Part shown: in pieces, positions 10,372-23,134 of the stretch
Numbering within the stretch: the stretch's first letter is position 1
Layout of the letters: every line of letters starts with the position of its first letter
Translations under genes and position numbers: made by a program
Notes under the pieces: generated by a model
The model's database searches: none
What the model was told of the DNA's origin: nothing
What the model saw: the letters and a program-made list of their open reading frames with translations, nothing else
NCBI GenBank assembly: GCA_018399015.1
Contig: CP073761.1
Span: 806,001-870,000 of the forward strand
Source: Cyanobium sp. M30B3
Lineage (GTDB): Bacteria > Cyanobacteriota > Cyanobacteriia > PCC-6307 > Cyanobiaceae
Reading direction: 5' to 3'
DNA length: 64,000 nt

Positions 10372-11675
10372 GGCCGCTCCACGGCGATCGGCCGGTGCTG
10401 CAGCCATTGGCGCACCTGGGGGTCGCTGCTGGCCAGGCGGCGCAGCAGGGCTCCGGGCTGGCCGCCGCGCTGGCTGCGGCGCAGCAGTTCCCGTGCGGCC
10501 AGCCGGCCCGTGCGCCGGGTGGTGTGCACGGCCAGGGCCACCTGGACCACCGCCACCGGTGCCGCCGGGGCCAGGCTCAGGCCCGCGCTGAACGGGGCCG
10601 CCAGCACCAGCAGCTGACGCAGGGCACCCAGCAGGATCTGGATGCCCAGCTGGGCACCGCCGAGCAGGGCGTTCTGGCGCGATAGCTCGCCCAGCAGCTG
10701 GCGCGCCGCCGGACCGTCCATCGGCAGGCCGTACAGCCGGCAGAGCTGGGCCACCAGGGCGGTGTCGCAGGCGAGGCCGCCGGCGAGATCCAGCAGCACC
10801 AGCGGATTGGCGGCAACGCCCGTGGCCTTGAGGGCCGCGTAGCGGCCGATCAGCCCCTGGGCGCTCCGGCGGCTGCGATGCAGGCGCTCGTGCTGCAGCT
10901 GCCGCTGGAAGTGATCAGCCGCCTGCAGGCTGTTGAGGGCCAGCAACAGCTCCCCCTGCTGGCCCAGCAGGCTGAGCAGATGGCAGCGCAGCGGCTCCAC
11001 TTCGGGGCCACTGGCGTCCGTGCGCACACGCCCATCGGCCCGGAGCCGGGGGCGGCGCGGTGCCGCCGCCACGGCCACCAGCTCCAGGTGCGCACCTCCG
11101 CCGGGCAGGAGGGTGCGCAGCCGCCGCCGGATGCTGGTCTCCAGGGCCTGGCGCTCCGCCTCTGGCCAGCAGTCGCTGCGGTTGAGCACCAGCAGCAGCG
11201 GCTTGCCGCTGGCCAGCAGGGGTCGCAGGGCGTCCCGATCGACGCTGGTGAGGTCGCCATCGAGCACCAGCAGCACGAAGTCGGCGCCCCGGGCCACCCG
11301 TTCGGCCAGACGGGAGCGGGCCGCGCCGCCGATCTCATCGATGCCGGGCGTGTCCACCAGCTCCAGCTGCTGCAGGCCTGGCACCGGCTGGCGCCAGGTT
11401 GTGGCCCGCTGATGGCGGGTGCTGCCATGGGCCACGTCGGTGGGGCAGACGGCCTCCCCCACCAGGGCATTGACCAGACTCGACTTGCCCACCCCGACCC
11501 GGCCGAACACCGCCAGCCGCATGTGGCGCCGTTCAAGCCGCTCCAGCTGGCGGTCGAGACCCGCCAGGGCACCGGCCAGCAGGCTCCGTTCGCGGGGCGT
11601 GAGGTCCAGCTGGCCGCGCCACTGGCGCAACAGCAGGCTGCACCGCTCTGGGGTGGGGGGCGCGCTCCTGCTCAT
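10368..11675 (-). CDS. Era/Der-like GTPase with C-terminal DUF697-type membrane region
   Basis: A 435-residue GTP-binding protein. The P-loop GRVGVGKSSLVNALVG lies near residue 58, the G3 motif LVDTPGIDEIG follows, and G4 appears as LNRSD in place of the usual NKxD. The C-terminal third is hydrophobic (LGIQILLGALRQLLVLAAPF, then LAPAAPVAVVQVALAV), as in DUF697 GTPases thought to associate with membranes. The ATG at 11675 overlaps the upstream CBS-protein stop by four bases, and its own stop overlaps nadD. The biological role of this group in cyanobacteria is not established. Confidence 0.82.
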   Translation of the reverse strand: MSRSAPPTPERCSLLLRQWRGQLDLTPRERSLLAGALAGLDRQLERLERRHMRLAVFGRVGVGKSSLVNALVGEAVCPTDVAHGSTRHQRATTWRQPVPGLQQLELVDTPGIDEIGGAARSRLAERVARGADFVLLVLDGDLTSVDRDALRPLLASGKPLLLVLNRSDCWPEAERQALETSIRRRLRTLLPGGGAHLELVAVAAAPRRPRLRADGRVRTDASGPEVEPLRCHLLSLLGQQGELLLALNSLQAADHFQRQLQHERLHRSRRSAQGLIGRYAALKATGVAANPLVLLDLAGGLACDTALVAQLCRLYGLPMDGPAARQLLGELSRQNALLGGAQLGIQILLGALRQLLVLAAPFSAGLSLAPAAPVAVVQVALAVHTTRRTGRLAARELLRRSQRGGQPGALLRRLASSDPQVRQWLQHRPIAVERP

Positions 11676-12688
11676 CCCGCCGAGTCCGAAGCACCGGCGT
11701 GGTTGGGCCGCCACCAGCCCGCCAGTACGGCCAGCACGGCTTCCGCGCCGATCACTCCGGCAAAGCCCCCGAATTCATCCACCACCACCCGCACCCCGCC
11801 GCTGTTGCGGCGGAAGCCGGTGAGCAGGCGATCCGCCCGGATCATCTCCGGCACGAATTCAACCGTCTCACTCAGCTGGGCTGGCGTCAGCCCACCGCCA
11901 CCCTCGAGCAGCGCCGTGAGCAGCCGCTCGCGGCTGGCCACACCCACGATTTCATCCACCTCTTCCCCCAGCACCACCCACCAGGGGGCGTGGTTGGCCA
12001 GCAGGGTGGCGCGCACCCCGTCCAGGGGCGTCCCGGCCGCCAGGGTGGGAGCTGCCACGCGCGGCGTCATCAGATCGCGGGCGGTGAGGTCGTTGAGCTG
12101 GAACACCTTGGCGATCATCGCCGCCTCGTCGGCCTCGATCTGGCCCTTCTGGGAGCCGAGACGGGCCAACAGCCGGATTTCGTTTTCGTCCGTGCTGATC
12201 TCGTTTTCACGGGTGATGGCAGGGAGCAGGCGCTCCAGCAGCAGCACCAGCGGGGCCATCAGCACCCCGAGCCAGTGCAGCGGCGTGGCACTGGTCAGGG
12301 CCACCGGCAGGGCAAGGCGGCTGCCGAGCGCTTTGGGCAGGATTTCCCCCAGGAGCATCACCAGCACGGTGAGGCCAACGGAAAACGCCGGCAGGGCGAT
12401 CCCCGCAACGCCCCGCTGCTCGAACAGGTGGGCCGCATAGCCACCCAGCATCAGGCTGCCGAAGATGTTGAAGCCGTTGTTGGCGATCACCAGCACGGCA
12501 AGGGTTCGCCCCAGCCGTTGCCGCAGCTGCTCCAGCCGCCTGGCTCCCCCCACCGGCCGGGGGCGCGACGCCAGCTCGTGGACCCGCACCGGATTCACCG
12601 TGAGCAGAGCGGCTTCCACCCCGGAGCAGACGGCAGAGCCGAGGATCACGGTCAGCACCAACAGGGCCAGGACCAGCAGGTCATTCAT
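11672..12688 (-). CDS. CNNM/CorC-like transmembrane protein with CBS pair
   Basis: A 338-residue member of the hemolysin C/CNNM family. The N-terminal DUF21/CNNM domain has a membrane segment LLVLALLVLTVILGSAVCSG, the family segment LAVLVIANNGFNIFGSL, and the motif LLGEILPKALGSRLA. The second half has MTPRVAAPTL and two CBS motifs, an adenosine-nucleotide-sensing module. Relatives are linked to Mg2+ or Na+ transport. The family's C-terminal CorC_HlyC domain seems missing or very short. It heads the six-gene minus-strand run down to rlmH. Confidence 0.88.
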   Translation of the reverse strand: MNDLLVLALLVLTVILGSAVCSGVEAALLTVNPVRVHELASRPRPVGGARRLEQLRQRLGRTLAVLVIANNGFNIFGSLMLGGYAAHLFEQRGVAGIALPAFSVGLTVLVMLLGEILPKALGSRLALPVALTSATPLHWLGVLMAPLVLLLERLLPAITRENEISTDENEIRLLARLGSQKGQIEADEAAMIAKVFQLNDLTARDLMTPRVAAPTLAAGTPLDGVRATLLANHAPWWVVLGEEVDEIVGVASRERLLTALLEGGGGLTPAQLSETVEFVPEMIRADRLLTGFRRNSGGVRVVVDEFGGFAGVIGAEAVLAVLAGWWRPNHAGASDSAG

Positions 12689-12805
12689 GGGCTGAGGTCA
12701 TGCCCTGGCTGAGCACTCCTGGGGGGCTGGGCGTTCATGGGGTGGCTGGTGCAGGGGCCATCGCGCCCAAGACGCTGCCGGTTGTGGGGGCAGCAGACCA
12801 TTTAT

Positions 12806-12832
12806 TTTGCTCAACAAATTTACTTTGCTCAA
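12806..12832. repeat. AT-rich island with a direct repeat TTTGCTCAA
   Basis: The 252-base spacer 12689-12940 between the divergent CBS gene and pepP holds no convincing gene. It contains a conspicuous AT-rich patch in a GC-rich background. TTTGCTCAA occurs at 12806-12814 and again at 12824-12832, 18 bases apart, so on one DNA face if bound by a protein. TAATCC follows at 12836 and could be part of a -10 for pepP. The regulatory role is inference. Confidence 0.4.
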
Positions 12833-12940
12833 TTTTAATCCTGGGGACCGTCTTCATCCCCAGGACGAACCCGGCCCGGCCACCGGCGGCGCCCGGCCCG
12901 GCTGGCTGCTCGCTGGCCTTGAGAGCCCTGGCCCAGACTG

Positions 12941-14308
12941 GTGCCCGTGCCCTACCCCGCCAGCCCGTTGGACCATCCCTCGCCTGAGATCCGGCCCGAG
13001 ACCATCCACGCCCGGAGACGGCAGCGCTTTCTCGAGCAGCTGGGCGGGGCGGCCGCGGTGATTCCGGCGGCTCCCCTGGCGGTGCACCACGCCGACTGCG
13101 AGTGGCCCTTCCGCCAGAACAGCGACTTCTGGTACCTCACCGGCTTCGATGAGCCGGACGCCGTGGCCCTGTTCCTGCCGCACCGGCCGGCGGGTGAGCG
13201 CTATGTGCTGTTTGTGGCCCCCAGGGAGCCCAGCGCCGAGGTGTGGACCGGTTTCCGCTGGGGCACCGAGGGCGCCGTCGCCCAGTTCGGCGCCGACATC
13301 GCCCATCCCCTCGAGGATCTCGAGCAACGTCTGGGTGACTACCTGCAGGGGGCTGAGGGCATCGCCTTCCGGGTGGGCCGCCACCCGGCGGTGGAGCCCC
13401 TGGTGCTGGCGGCCTGGGGGCGCCAGCTCGACCGAGCTCCCCGTCGAGGCCATGCCGCCCTGGGGCTGGTGGCCCCCTGCCCGATCCTGCACGGCCTGCG
13501 CCTGCGCAAGGGCCCCGAGGAGCTGGAGCGGATGCGAGAGGCGGCCCGCATCTCAGCCGAAGCCCACGAGCTGGCCCGCCAGGTGGCCCGGCCCGGCCTC
13601 AATGAGCGCCAGGTGCAGGCGGTGATCGAGCAGCACTTCCTGGAGCAGGGCGCCCGCGGGCCCGCCTACGGCTCGATCGTGGCCGGCGGCGACAATGCCT
13701 GCGTGCTGCACTACACCGCCAACAATGCCCCCCTGCGCGATGGCGACCTGCTGCTGATCGACGCCGGCTGCTCGCTCGCCGACTACTACAACGGCGACAT
13801 CACCCGCACCTTTCCGATCAACGGCCGCTTCAGCGGTGAGCAGCGGGCCCTCTATGAGCTGGTGCTGGCGGCCCAGGAGGCGGCCGTGGCCTCGGTGGCG
13901 CCGGGGTTCACGGCCGAGGGGGTGCACGAGACGGCCCTGCGGGTGCTGGTGGAGGGGCTGCTGGAGCTGGGCCTGCTGGCCGGCTCGGTGGACGGGGTGA
14001 TCGAGCAGGGTGCCTACCGCCACCTCTACATGCACCGCACCGGCCACTGGCTCGGCCTCGACGTGCACGATGTGGGTGCCTATCGCCTGGGTGAGCACCA
14101 TGTGGCCCTGGAGCCCGGCATGGTGCTCACCGTGGAGCCGGGGCTCTACGTGAGCGACCGGCTGCCGTTGCCCGAGGGCCAGCCGACGATCGAGGAGCGC
14201 TGGAAGGGCATCGGCATCCGCATCGAAGACGATGTGGCAGTCACCGACCATGGCCAGGAGAACCTCACGGCCGCGGCGCTCAAGGCCCCGGCGGCGATGG
14301 AGCGCTGA
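12941..14308 (+). CDS. pepP: Xaa-Pro aminopeptidase (aminopeptidase P)
   Basis: A 455-residue M24B metallopeptidase that releases N-terminal residues before proline. The N-terminal aminopeptidase P domain has FRQNSDFWYLTGFDEPDAV. The creatinase-fold catalytic half shows the metal ligands in LLIDAGCSLADYYNGDITRT (Asp), HRTGHWLGLDVHD (His), LTVEPGLY (Glu) and GIGIRIEDDV (Glu). The start is GTG, at 12941 or six bases later at 12947. Its 3' end overlaps the convergent HAD gene by 29 bases. Confidence 0.93.
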   Translation: MPVPYPASPLDHPSPEIRPETIHARRRQRFLEQLGGAAAVIPAAPLAVHHADCEWPFRQNSDFWYLTGFDEPDAVALFLPHRPAGERYVLFVAPREPSAEVWTGFRWGTEGAVAQFGADIAHPLEDLEQRLGDYLQGAEGIAFRVGRHPAVEPLVLAAWGRQLDRAPRRGHAALGLVAPCPILHGLRLRKGPEELERMREAARISAEAHELARQVARPGLNERQVQAVIEQHFLEQGARGPAYGSIVAGGDNACVLHYTANNAPLRDGDLLLIDAGCSLADYYNGDITRTFPINGRFSGEQRALYELVLAAQEAAVASVAPGFTAEGVHETALRVLVEGLLELGLLAGSVDGVIEQGAYRHLYMHRTGHWLGLDVHDVGAYRLGEHHVALEPGMVLTVEPGLYVSDRLPLPEGQPTIEERWKGIGIRIEDDVAVTDHGQENLTAAALKAPAAMER

Positions 14309-15149
14309 GGTTCCCCCAGGGCGGGGGGCAGCTGGTGAGGGCCTCCAGCACCGCCGCGGTGCTGGCCAGGATCCGGTCGGCGCCGGCCTCGCGCAGCTTT
14401 GCTTCGTAGGCGCCACGGGCTGCCTCATCGCCATGCAGGTGAGGCGGCGCCACGGCCAGGGCCACGAAGCGCTGCTCGGGGCAGCGGCGGCGGGCCTGCA
14501 TCACCGTGAGCACATCGGCCACGGTGTCACCCAGGTAGGCCACCGCCGGAGCCCCGGTTCCCAGCCCCGGGCCACCCCGGTCCCGCACCAGTTGGTCGGC
14601 CAGCGTCAGCAGGCCGATGGGGTCCGGCTTGTCCGGGGCATCGCCCATGGCGATCAGGGGCGGATTGAGCAGCCCGAGCCGTTGCTCCAGCACATAGCGG
14701 GCCGAGGGGGGCTCGGCGCCGCTCACGAAGCCCCAGCTGATGCCTGCGGCCGTGAGCCCGGAAAAGAAGGGCGGCTCCACCAGCAGGGGCTCGCTGCCGA
14801 TGAAGCCGGTCCAGTCGGCGGGATCGCCGGCCGGGTCGCCGCCGAAATAGAAACCGCTGAACACCTCAACCAGGGCATCAAACGCTGGTAGGGGCGGCTG
14901 GCCGGAGGCCCCCAGGCCGCGGCGGCGCAGCAGCTCCAGGCTCGCCTCCCAGTCGTTGTTCCAGCGGCCCTCGGCCTTGAGGCTGTCGATCGTGGCGGCG
15001 TCGGGCCGCCAGCCGCTGTAGTGCCGCACCGTTTCGGCCAGGGCCCGGCGATAGCTGCCGCCCACGTCTCGGATCACGCCGTCGATGTCGAACAGCACCA
15101 CCGCTGCAGCGGTATCCGGCGGCCCTGAGATGGATGGAGTGAAGGCCAC
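14280..15149 (-). CDS. HAD-superfamily phosphatase (TIGR01548-like)
   Basis: A 289-residue HAD hydrolase. Motif I is VVLFDIDGVIRDVGGSYRRA. The later GDAPDKPDPIGLL supplies the Lys, and AYLGDTVADVLTV the acidic motif IV. It resembles the cyanobacterial/plant group annotated as HAD hydrolase TIGR01548; the substrate is unknown. The GTG at 15149 was taken as start because the frame further upstream runs antisense through the PSRP-3 gene. The start is about 100 bases from the divergent PSRP-3 gene, and the 3' end overlaps pepP by 29 bases. Confidence 0.82.
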   Translation of the reverse strand: MAFTPSISGPPDTAAAVVLFDIDGVIRDVGGSYRRALAETVRHYSGWRPDAATIDSLKAEGRWNNDWEASLELLRRRGLGASGQPPLPAFDALVEVFSGFYFGGDPAGDPADWTGFIGSEPLLVEPPFFSGLTAAGISWGFVSGAEPPSARYVLEQRLGLLNPPLIAMGDAPDKPDPIGLLTLADQLVRDRGGPGLGTGAPAVAYLGDTVADVLTVMQARRRCPEQRFVALAVAPPHLHGDEAARGAYEAKLREAGADRILASTAAVLEALTSCPPPWGNLSAPSPPGP

Positions 15150-15239
15150 GAGCTGCCCGGGGATCGATGCCCCAAGCCTGCCAGCGCCGGCTGCCGCTCC
15201 AGGACCATGGGGAGGGTGGCTGGTAGGTTGGTTGTTTGA

Positions 15240-15731
<492 letters not shown>

Positions 15732-15755
15732 TCCGCGGGTGCGATCACGCCCACC

Positions 15756-15781
15756 AGCGCCCTGCAACAGGGCGCTTTTTT
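15756..15781 (+). terminator. Intrinsic terminator after PSRP-3
   Basis: A perfect 9-base stem (AGCGCCCTG 15756-15764 / CAGGGCGCT 15768-15776) with loop CAA, followed by a run of T to 15781. It ends the PSRP-3 transcript. Confidence 0.92.
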
Positions 15782-15823
15782 GTGATCGTGGTCGTTGTAG
15801 CGGGACACAACACTGCTTTCCAT

Positions 15824-15847
15824 AAAAAAACCCGTCCTGGGGACGGG
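15824..15847 (-). terminator. Intrinsic terminator of the atpD-atpC operon
   Basis: Read on the minus strand, a 7-base stem (CCCGTCC 15831-15837 / GGACGGG 15841-15847) is followed by seven T (the A-run at 15824-15830). It lies about 30 bases past the epsilon stop and faces the PSRP-3 terminator, so the two convergent units are cleanly separated. Confidence 0.92.
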
Positions 15848-15878
15848 CTGGGAGCTGTGAACAGATCTGAATGGCCGC

Positions 15879-16289
15879 TCAGGCGGCTGACTGGCAGGCC
15901 TGCAGCCAGGCCTTTGCTCGCAGCAAGGTCTGCTGGGCCTTGAGTTTCTCGGTGCTGGAGGGTTTGCCCTCAAACAAATCAGCCGCCTGCTTGGCGGTTT
16001 CATAGGCGGTTTCAGCAGCTGTGGCATCGATGCTGCTGCCCAGCTCGGCGCCGTTCACCAGCACGGTCACCTCGTCGGCCTCGACCTCGGCAAATCCGCC
16101 CAGCAGGGCGATGGCTTTCCATTCGTTGCCTTCCTTCAGGCGCATCACTCCCGTTTCCAGGGCCGCCAGCATGGTCACGTGGCCGGGAAGGATGCCAACC
16201 TGCCCAGTGGTGCTGGGCAGGATCACCTCTTCCGCGGGGCCGTCAAAAACGCTCTGGTCGGGGGCCAGAACTCGCAGGGTGAGACTCAT
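15879..16289 (-). CDS. atpC: ATP synthase F1 subunit epsilon
   Basis: Epsilon subunit (AtpE in older cyanobacterial naming), 136 residues, normal length. It sits at the foot of gamma and restrains ATP hydrolysis. The N-terminal beta-barrel is recognisable by LRVLAPDQSVFDGPAEEVIL and TGQVGILPGHVTMLAALETG. The two C-terminal helices run from about residue 88. It follows atpD by 36 bases and is the last gene before the terminator. Confidence 0.96.
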   Translation of the reverse strand: MSLTLRVLAPDQSVFDGPAEEVILPSTTGQVGILPGHVTMLAALETGVMRLKEGNEWKAIALLGGFAEVEADEVTVLVNGAELGSSIDATAAETAYETAKQAADLFEGKPSSTEKLKAQQTLLRAKAWLQACQSAA

Positions 16290-16325
16290 GGGTTAAATCC
16301 TCAGGGTGTGATCAGAGGTGATCGA

Positions 16326-17918
<1,593 letters not shown>

Positions 17919-17966
17919 TCAACCGCACAGCGCCCCGCTGGCCGGGTACGCCTGGCGCCGCATAGG

Positions 17967-17993
17967 TTGGCACTCGGGAGCTTCGAGTGCCAG
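17967..17993. promoter_or_regulatory. CIRCE operator (HrcA site) upstream of groES
   Basis: TTGGCACTC, nine spacer bases (GGGAGCTTC), then GAGTGCCAG. This fits the CIRCE consensus TTAGCACTC-N9-GAGTGCTAA with both arms conserved at the core GCACTC/GAGTGC. CIRCE is bound by the repressor HrcA and releases groESL on heat shock. It sits 85 bases before the groES ATG in the 291-base divergent spacer with atpD (17787-18077). A weak -10-like CATAGGT lies immediately upstream. Confidence 0.9.
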
Positions 17994-18077
17994 CTGCGCG
18001 GTTTTCGAGCTGCTGGCGGGCATTCGGAGTTGTCCTGTGGCGTTTCCATCGCCATGTTGTCGCTCTTGCATTGATCC

Positions 18078-20100
<2,023 letters not shown>

Positions 20101-20140
20101 GGTCGACGTTTCTGGCAGGCCATGCCAGAGCACAGCGCAG

Positions 20141-20168
20141 GAGGGACCTGGTGGTCCCTCTTTTTTTT
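20141..20168 (+). terminator. Intrinsic terminator of groES-groL
   Basis: An 8-base stem (GAGGGACC 20141-20148 / GGTCCCTC 20153-20160) with loop TGGT, followed by eight T. The stretch 20169-20426 behind it shows no convincing gene or signal. Confidence 0.95.
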
Positions 20169-20426
20169 GGGAACGGCTGGCTTGGCTCCCAGCGTTTCTG
20201 GCACACGCCTGGATCGAGAATCCGCTCACGGTCCTGGCCCCAGCCCATGCCCGTGCTGGTGCGACCGCGCACCACGAGGCGGCCACCTTCTGGTCAAAGC
20301 GGAAGGGCGATGCAACGCCCGGCAACGACCGCCGCAGGGCATCGATCCAGCCAGGCGTTGCCCGAGCCAGGCTTTGCGGGCCAGCAGGGAGAACCATCGC
20401 CTTGTTGGCTCAGGGTGCGATGTTGC

Positions 20427-20939
20427 TCAGGGGCGGTTGCTGTTCGCCGCCTGTCCAGGCTTGAAGCGCAGCGCCACGCCGTTGTTGCAGTAGCGCTGGC
20501 CGGTGGGTCGGGGACCATCGCCGAACACATGGCCCTGGTGACCGCCGCAGCGCCGGCAGTGATACTCGCGGCGGGGCACGATCAGTTTGAAATCCAGCTT
20601 GGTGGCGATGGCCTGGGGCAGCGGTTGCCAGAAGCTCGGCCAGCCGGTGCCACTGTCGAACTTGGTGGCGGAGCTGAACAGGGGCAGATCACAGCCGGCA
20701 CAGTGGAAGGTGCCCCTGCGTTTTTCGGCGTTGAGCGGGCTGCTGAAGGGTGGTTCGGTTCCTTCCCGCCGCAGCACCCGGTAGGCCTCGGCGCTGAGCC
20801 GGCGCTTCCACTCGGCATCGCTGAGTTGCCAGGCCGGTTCGCCCGCGGGGCTGGCAGCTTCTGCCGCACTCACCCGGTTGGTGAGGCCTGCCAGCCCTGC
20901 CAGCAGGCCAGTCAGGAGGTGGCGCCGGGTCACGCTCAC
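20427..20939 (-). CDS. msrB: Exported methionine-R-sulfoxide reductase MsrB
   Basis: Reduces methionine-R-sulfoxide in proteins; 170 residues from GTG 20939. The N-terminus VSVTRRHLLTGLLAGLAGL has a twin arginine before a hydrophobic stretch and an AxA-like end (VSAAEA), so it looks like a Tat-type signal peptide. The enzyme core shows two zinc CxxC pairs (HCAGCDLPLF and HCRRCGGHQGHVFGDG), FDSGTGWPSFW, and the catalytic Cys in RYCNNGVALRF. The GTG overlaps the secG stop (GTGA). The exported MsrA at 58183 would provide the S-isomer activity. Confidence 0.93.
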   Translation of the reverse strand: MSVTRRHLLTGLLAGLAGLTNRVSAAEAASPAGEPAWQLSDAEWKRRLSAEAYRVLRREGTEPPFSSPLNAEKRRGTFHCAGCDLPLFSSATKFDSGTGWPSFWQPLPQAIATKLDFKLIVPRREYHCRRCGGHQGHVFGDGPRPTGQRYCNNGVALRFKPGQAANSNRP

Positions 20940-21166
20940 GCCAGCCAGCCGGCGCTCAGCACGACGGCCAGGCCAAGAAACAACAGGAGCAGGGTCCAGG
21001 TGATGCGGTTGAGGGTCTGTTCGGCACTGCGGGCACTGGTGAACATTGAGCCGCCGCTTGAGGCCAGGCCACCCATGCCATCGCCTTTGGGGCTGTGCAA
21101 CAACACGCTGATGATCAGCAACACCCCGCAGCCGAACCACAACCAGGACAGCACGGTGGTGATCAT
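20936..21166 (-). CDS. secG: Protein translocase subunit SecG
   Basis: A 76-residue membrane protein with two hydrophobic segments (LSWLWFGCGVLLIISVLLH and LNRITWTLLLLFLGLAVVLS) linked by the family loop SPKGDGMGGLASSGGSMF. SecG assists SecYE in protein export. ATG 21166 leaves 31 bases to the gpmI stop, so gpmI-secG-msrB is one operon. Confidence 0.93.
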   Translation of the reverse strand: MITTVLSWLWFGCGVLLIISVLLHSPKGDGMGGLASSGGSMFTSARSAEQTLNRITWTLLLLFLGLAVVLSAGWLA

Positions 21167-21197
21167 CGGCGAAGAGATAGGGCTGGTGAGAGCCAGA

Positions 21198-22946
21198 CTA
21201 GACGCCGAGGGTCTGGGGAATGCGGGTGGCTGCCTGGCCAACGCCGGCGGCCTGAATCAGCGACTGTCCGCTCATCTTTTCGGGTTTGTCCAGGCCCAGG
21301 ATCTCCAGCACCGTGGGGGCGATATCGGCGAGGCCGCCGTGCACCCGCAGTTCGATGTCATTGCCCAGTCCGGGTAGTTTGCGTTTTTCCCCTTCCACCA
21401 GGATCACGGGCACCGGATTGGTGGTGTGGGCGGTCCAGGGCCGTCCGTCCGATCCCTGCATCAGCTCGGCGTTGCCGTGGTCGGCGGTGATCAGCATCGT
21501 GCCTCCCATCCGGCCGGTGGCCTCCAGCAATCTGCCTACGCAGCGGTCCACCGTGGTGATCGCCTCCGTGGTGGCCAGCATCTGACCGGTGTGCCCCACC
21601 ATGTCCGGATTGGCGTAGTTGATCACCACCAGGGAGTAGATGCCCTTGTTGATGGCGGCGATGCAACTGTCGGTGAGTTGCTCGGCCGACATCGCAGGCG
21701 ACTGGTCGTAGGTGGCCACCCGGGGGGAGGGCACCAGGTGGCGGTCTTCGCCGGGGAAGGCCTGTTCGATGCCACCGTTCATGAAGTAGGTGACGTGCGG
21801 ATACTTCTCGGTTTCGGCGGTGCGGAACTGGCGCAGTCCGGCATCGGAGATCACCTGGCCGAGCAGGCCGTCGAGGGATTCGGGGGGGAAGGCCACGGCA
21901 ACAGGCAGCCCCTTCTCGTACTGGGTGAAGGTCACCACCGCCAGATCCTCGATTCGCTCACGGGAGAACTGGTCGAACTCAGGCAGCACGAAGGCGCGGA
22001 TCAACTGGCGGGCACGATCCGGGCGGAAGTTGAAACACACCAGTCCATCGCCGGCCTTCACGCTTCCTTCGGCCAGACGAACCGGCTCGATGAACTCGTC
22101 CTCGACCCCGGAGCCATAGGCCTCGCTGATGGCGGCGGCGGCGCTGCTGGCTGTGACGGGGCCGGGTTCAGTGAGCAGGCGATAGGCCTTCTCGGTGCGT
22201 TCCCAGCGATGGTCCCGGTCCATCGCCCAGTAGCGGCCGCAGAGTGTGGCGATGCGCCCCACCCCTGCCTGCTGGATCAACTCCTCCACCCGGGCCACGT
22301 AGGTGGGCGCGCTGGTGGGCGGGGTGTCGCGACCGTCGGTGATCACGTGCACGCACACATCCTTGATGCCCCGGGCGGCAGCCCACTGCAGCAGGCCGCC
22401 CAGATGGTCCACGTGGCTGTGAACGCCGCCATCGGAGCACAGCCCCACCAGGTGCAGGCAGCCCCCGTTGGCCAGCAGCCGATCGGCCAGGGCATTGAGG
22501 GCGGAATTGCGGGCGATCGAACCATCGCGCACGGCCTGGCCGATGCGCACCAGCTCCTGGCGGATGATCCGGCCGGAGCCGATGGTGAGGTGCCCCACCT
22601 CGGAATTGCCCATCTGATCGTCGGGCAGGCCAACTGCCGCGCCGCTGGCCTCGATCAACGTGTGGGGATAGGCGTGCCAGAGGGCGTCCATCACCGGGGT
22701 GTCAGCCGCACGGATGGCGTTGTGGGCGGCGTCGTGGCGATAGCCCCAGCCATCCAGGATGGTGAGCACAACTGGAGCGACTGGGCCGGTGGCGACCGGC
22801 TGGTCACTGCGGAATGCGCCACCCGTGCCTTGGCCTTCGCAGGAAACGACTGAGGTGGTGGACGACTGCGAACGAATAGGGGATCGGCCGGACTGTTGGG
22901 CGGAACCGTCCTGCGACGAAGTTGGTTGGGACGAACCTGACGTCAC
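21198..22946 (-). CDS. gpmI: 2,3-bisphosphoglycerate-independent phosphoglycerate mutase
   Basis: Converts 3- to 2-phosphoglycerate using two metal ions. The core is complete: [20 protein letters not shown] with the first metal-site Asp, [14 protein letters not shown] with the catalytic Ser, [12 protein letters not shown], and [10 protein letters not shown] near the C-terminus. No ATG exists upstream of the conserved core in any minus-strand frame; the only starts are GTG 22946 and GTG 22955. GTG 22946 has GAGG eight bases before it and gives 582 residues. That is about 50 more than usual, with a Ser/Thr/Gln-rich leader. Confidence 0.93.
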   Translation of the reverse strand: MTSGSSQPTSSQDGSAQQSGRSPIRSQSSTTSVVSCEGQGTGGAFRSDQPVATGPVAPVVLTILDGWGYRHDAAHNAIRAADTPVMDALWHAYPHTLIEASGAAVGLPDDQMGNSEVGHLTIGSGRIIRQELVRIGQAVRDGSIARNSALNALADRLLANGGCLHLVGLCSDGGVHSHVDHLGGLLQWAAARGIKDVCVHVITDGRDTPPTSAPTYVARVEELIQQAGVGRIATLCGRYWAMDRDHRWERTEKAYRLLTEPGPVTASSAAAAISEAYGSGVEDEFIEPVRLAEGSVKAGDGLVCFNFRPDRARQLIRAFVLPEFDQFSRERIEDLAVVTFTQYEKGLPVAVAFPPESLDGLLGQVISDAGLRQFRTAETEKYPHVTYFMNGGIEQAFPGEDRHLVPSPRVATYDQSPAMSAEQLTDSCIAAINKGIYSLVVINYANPDMVGHTGQMLATTEAITTVDRCVGRLLEATGRMGGTMLITADHGNAELMQGSDGRPWTAHTTNPVPVILVEGEKRKLPGLGNDIELRVHGGLADIAPTVLEILGLDKPEKMSGQSLIQAAGVGQAATRIPQTLGV

Positions 22947-23134
22947 CCGACTCACCTCACAACATCGTGGTGCGGCAGTGGACTGCAGCGACCTAGAGCA
23001 AACCTACAGCCCGCCTGATGCCGGCCCCCTCTTGATCCCGCCTCCGTCAGGTTTTGGCCACATGGAGGAGGAGCCTTCGGGGGCAAGCGGCGATTGCTGC
23101 CCGCCTAGGATGGAACTTGCTGGGAAGGATCGGC

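Noticed and set aside
12700-12987. 95-codon plus frame in the spacer before pepP
   Set aside because: Covers the AT-rich regulatory island and runs into pepP in another frame; no protein-like features.
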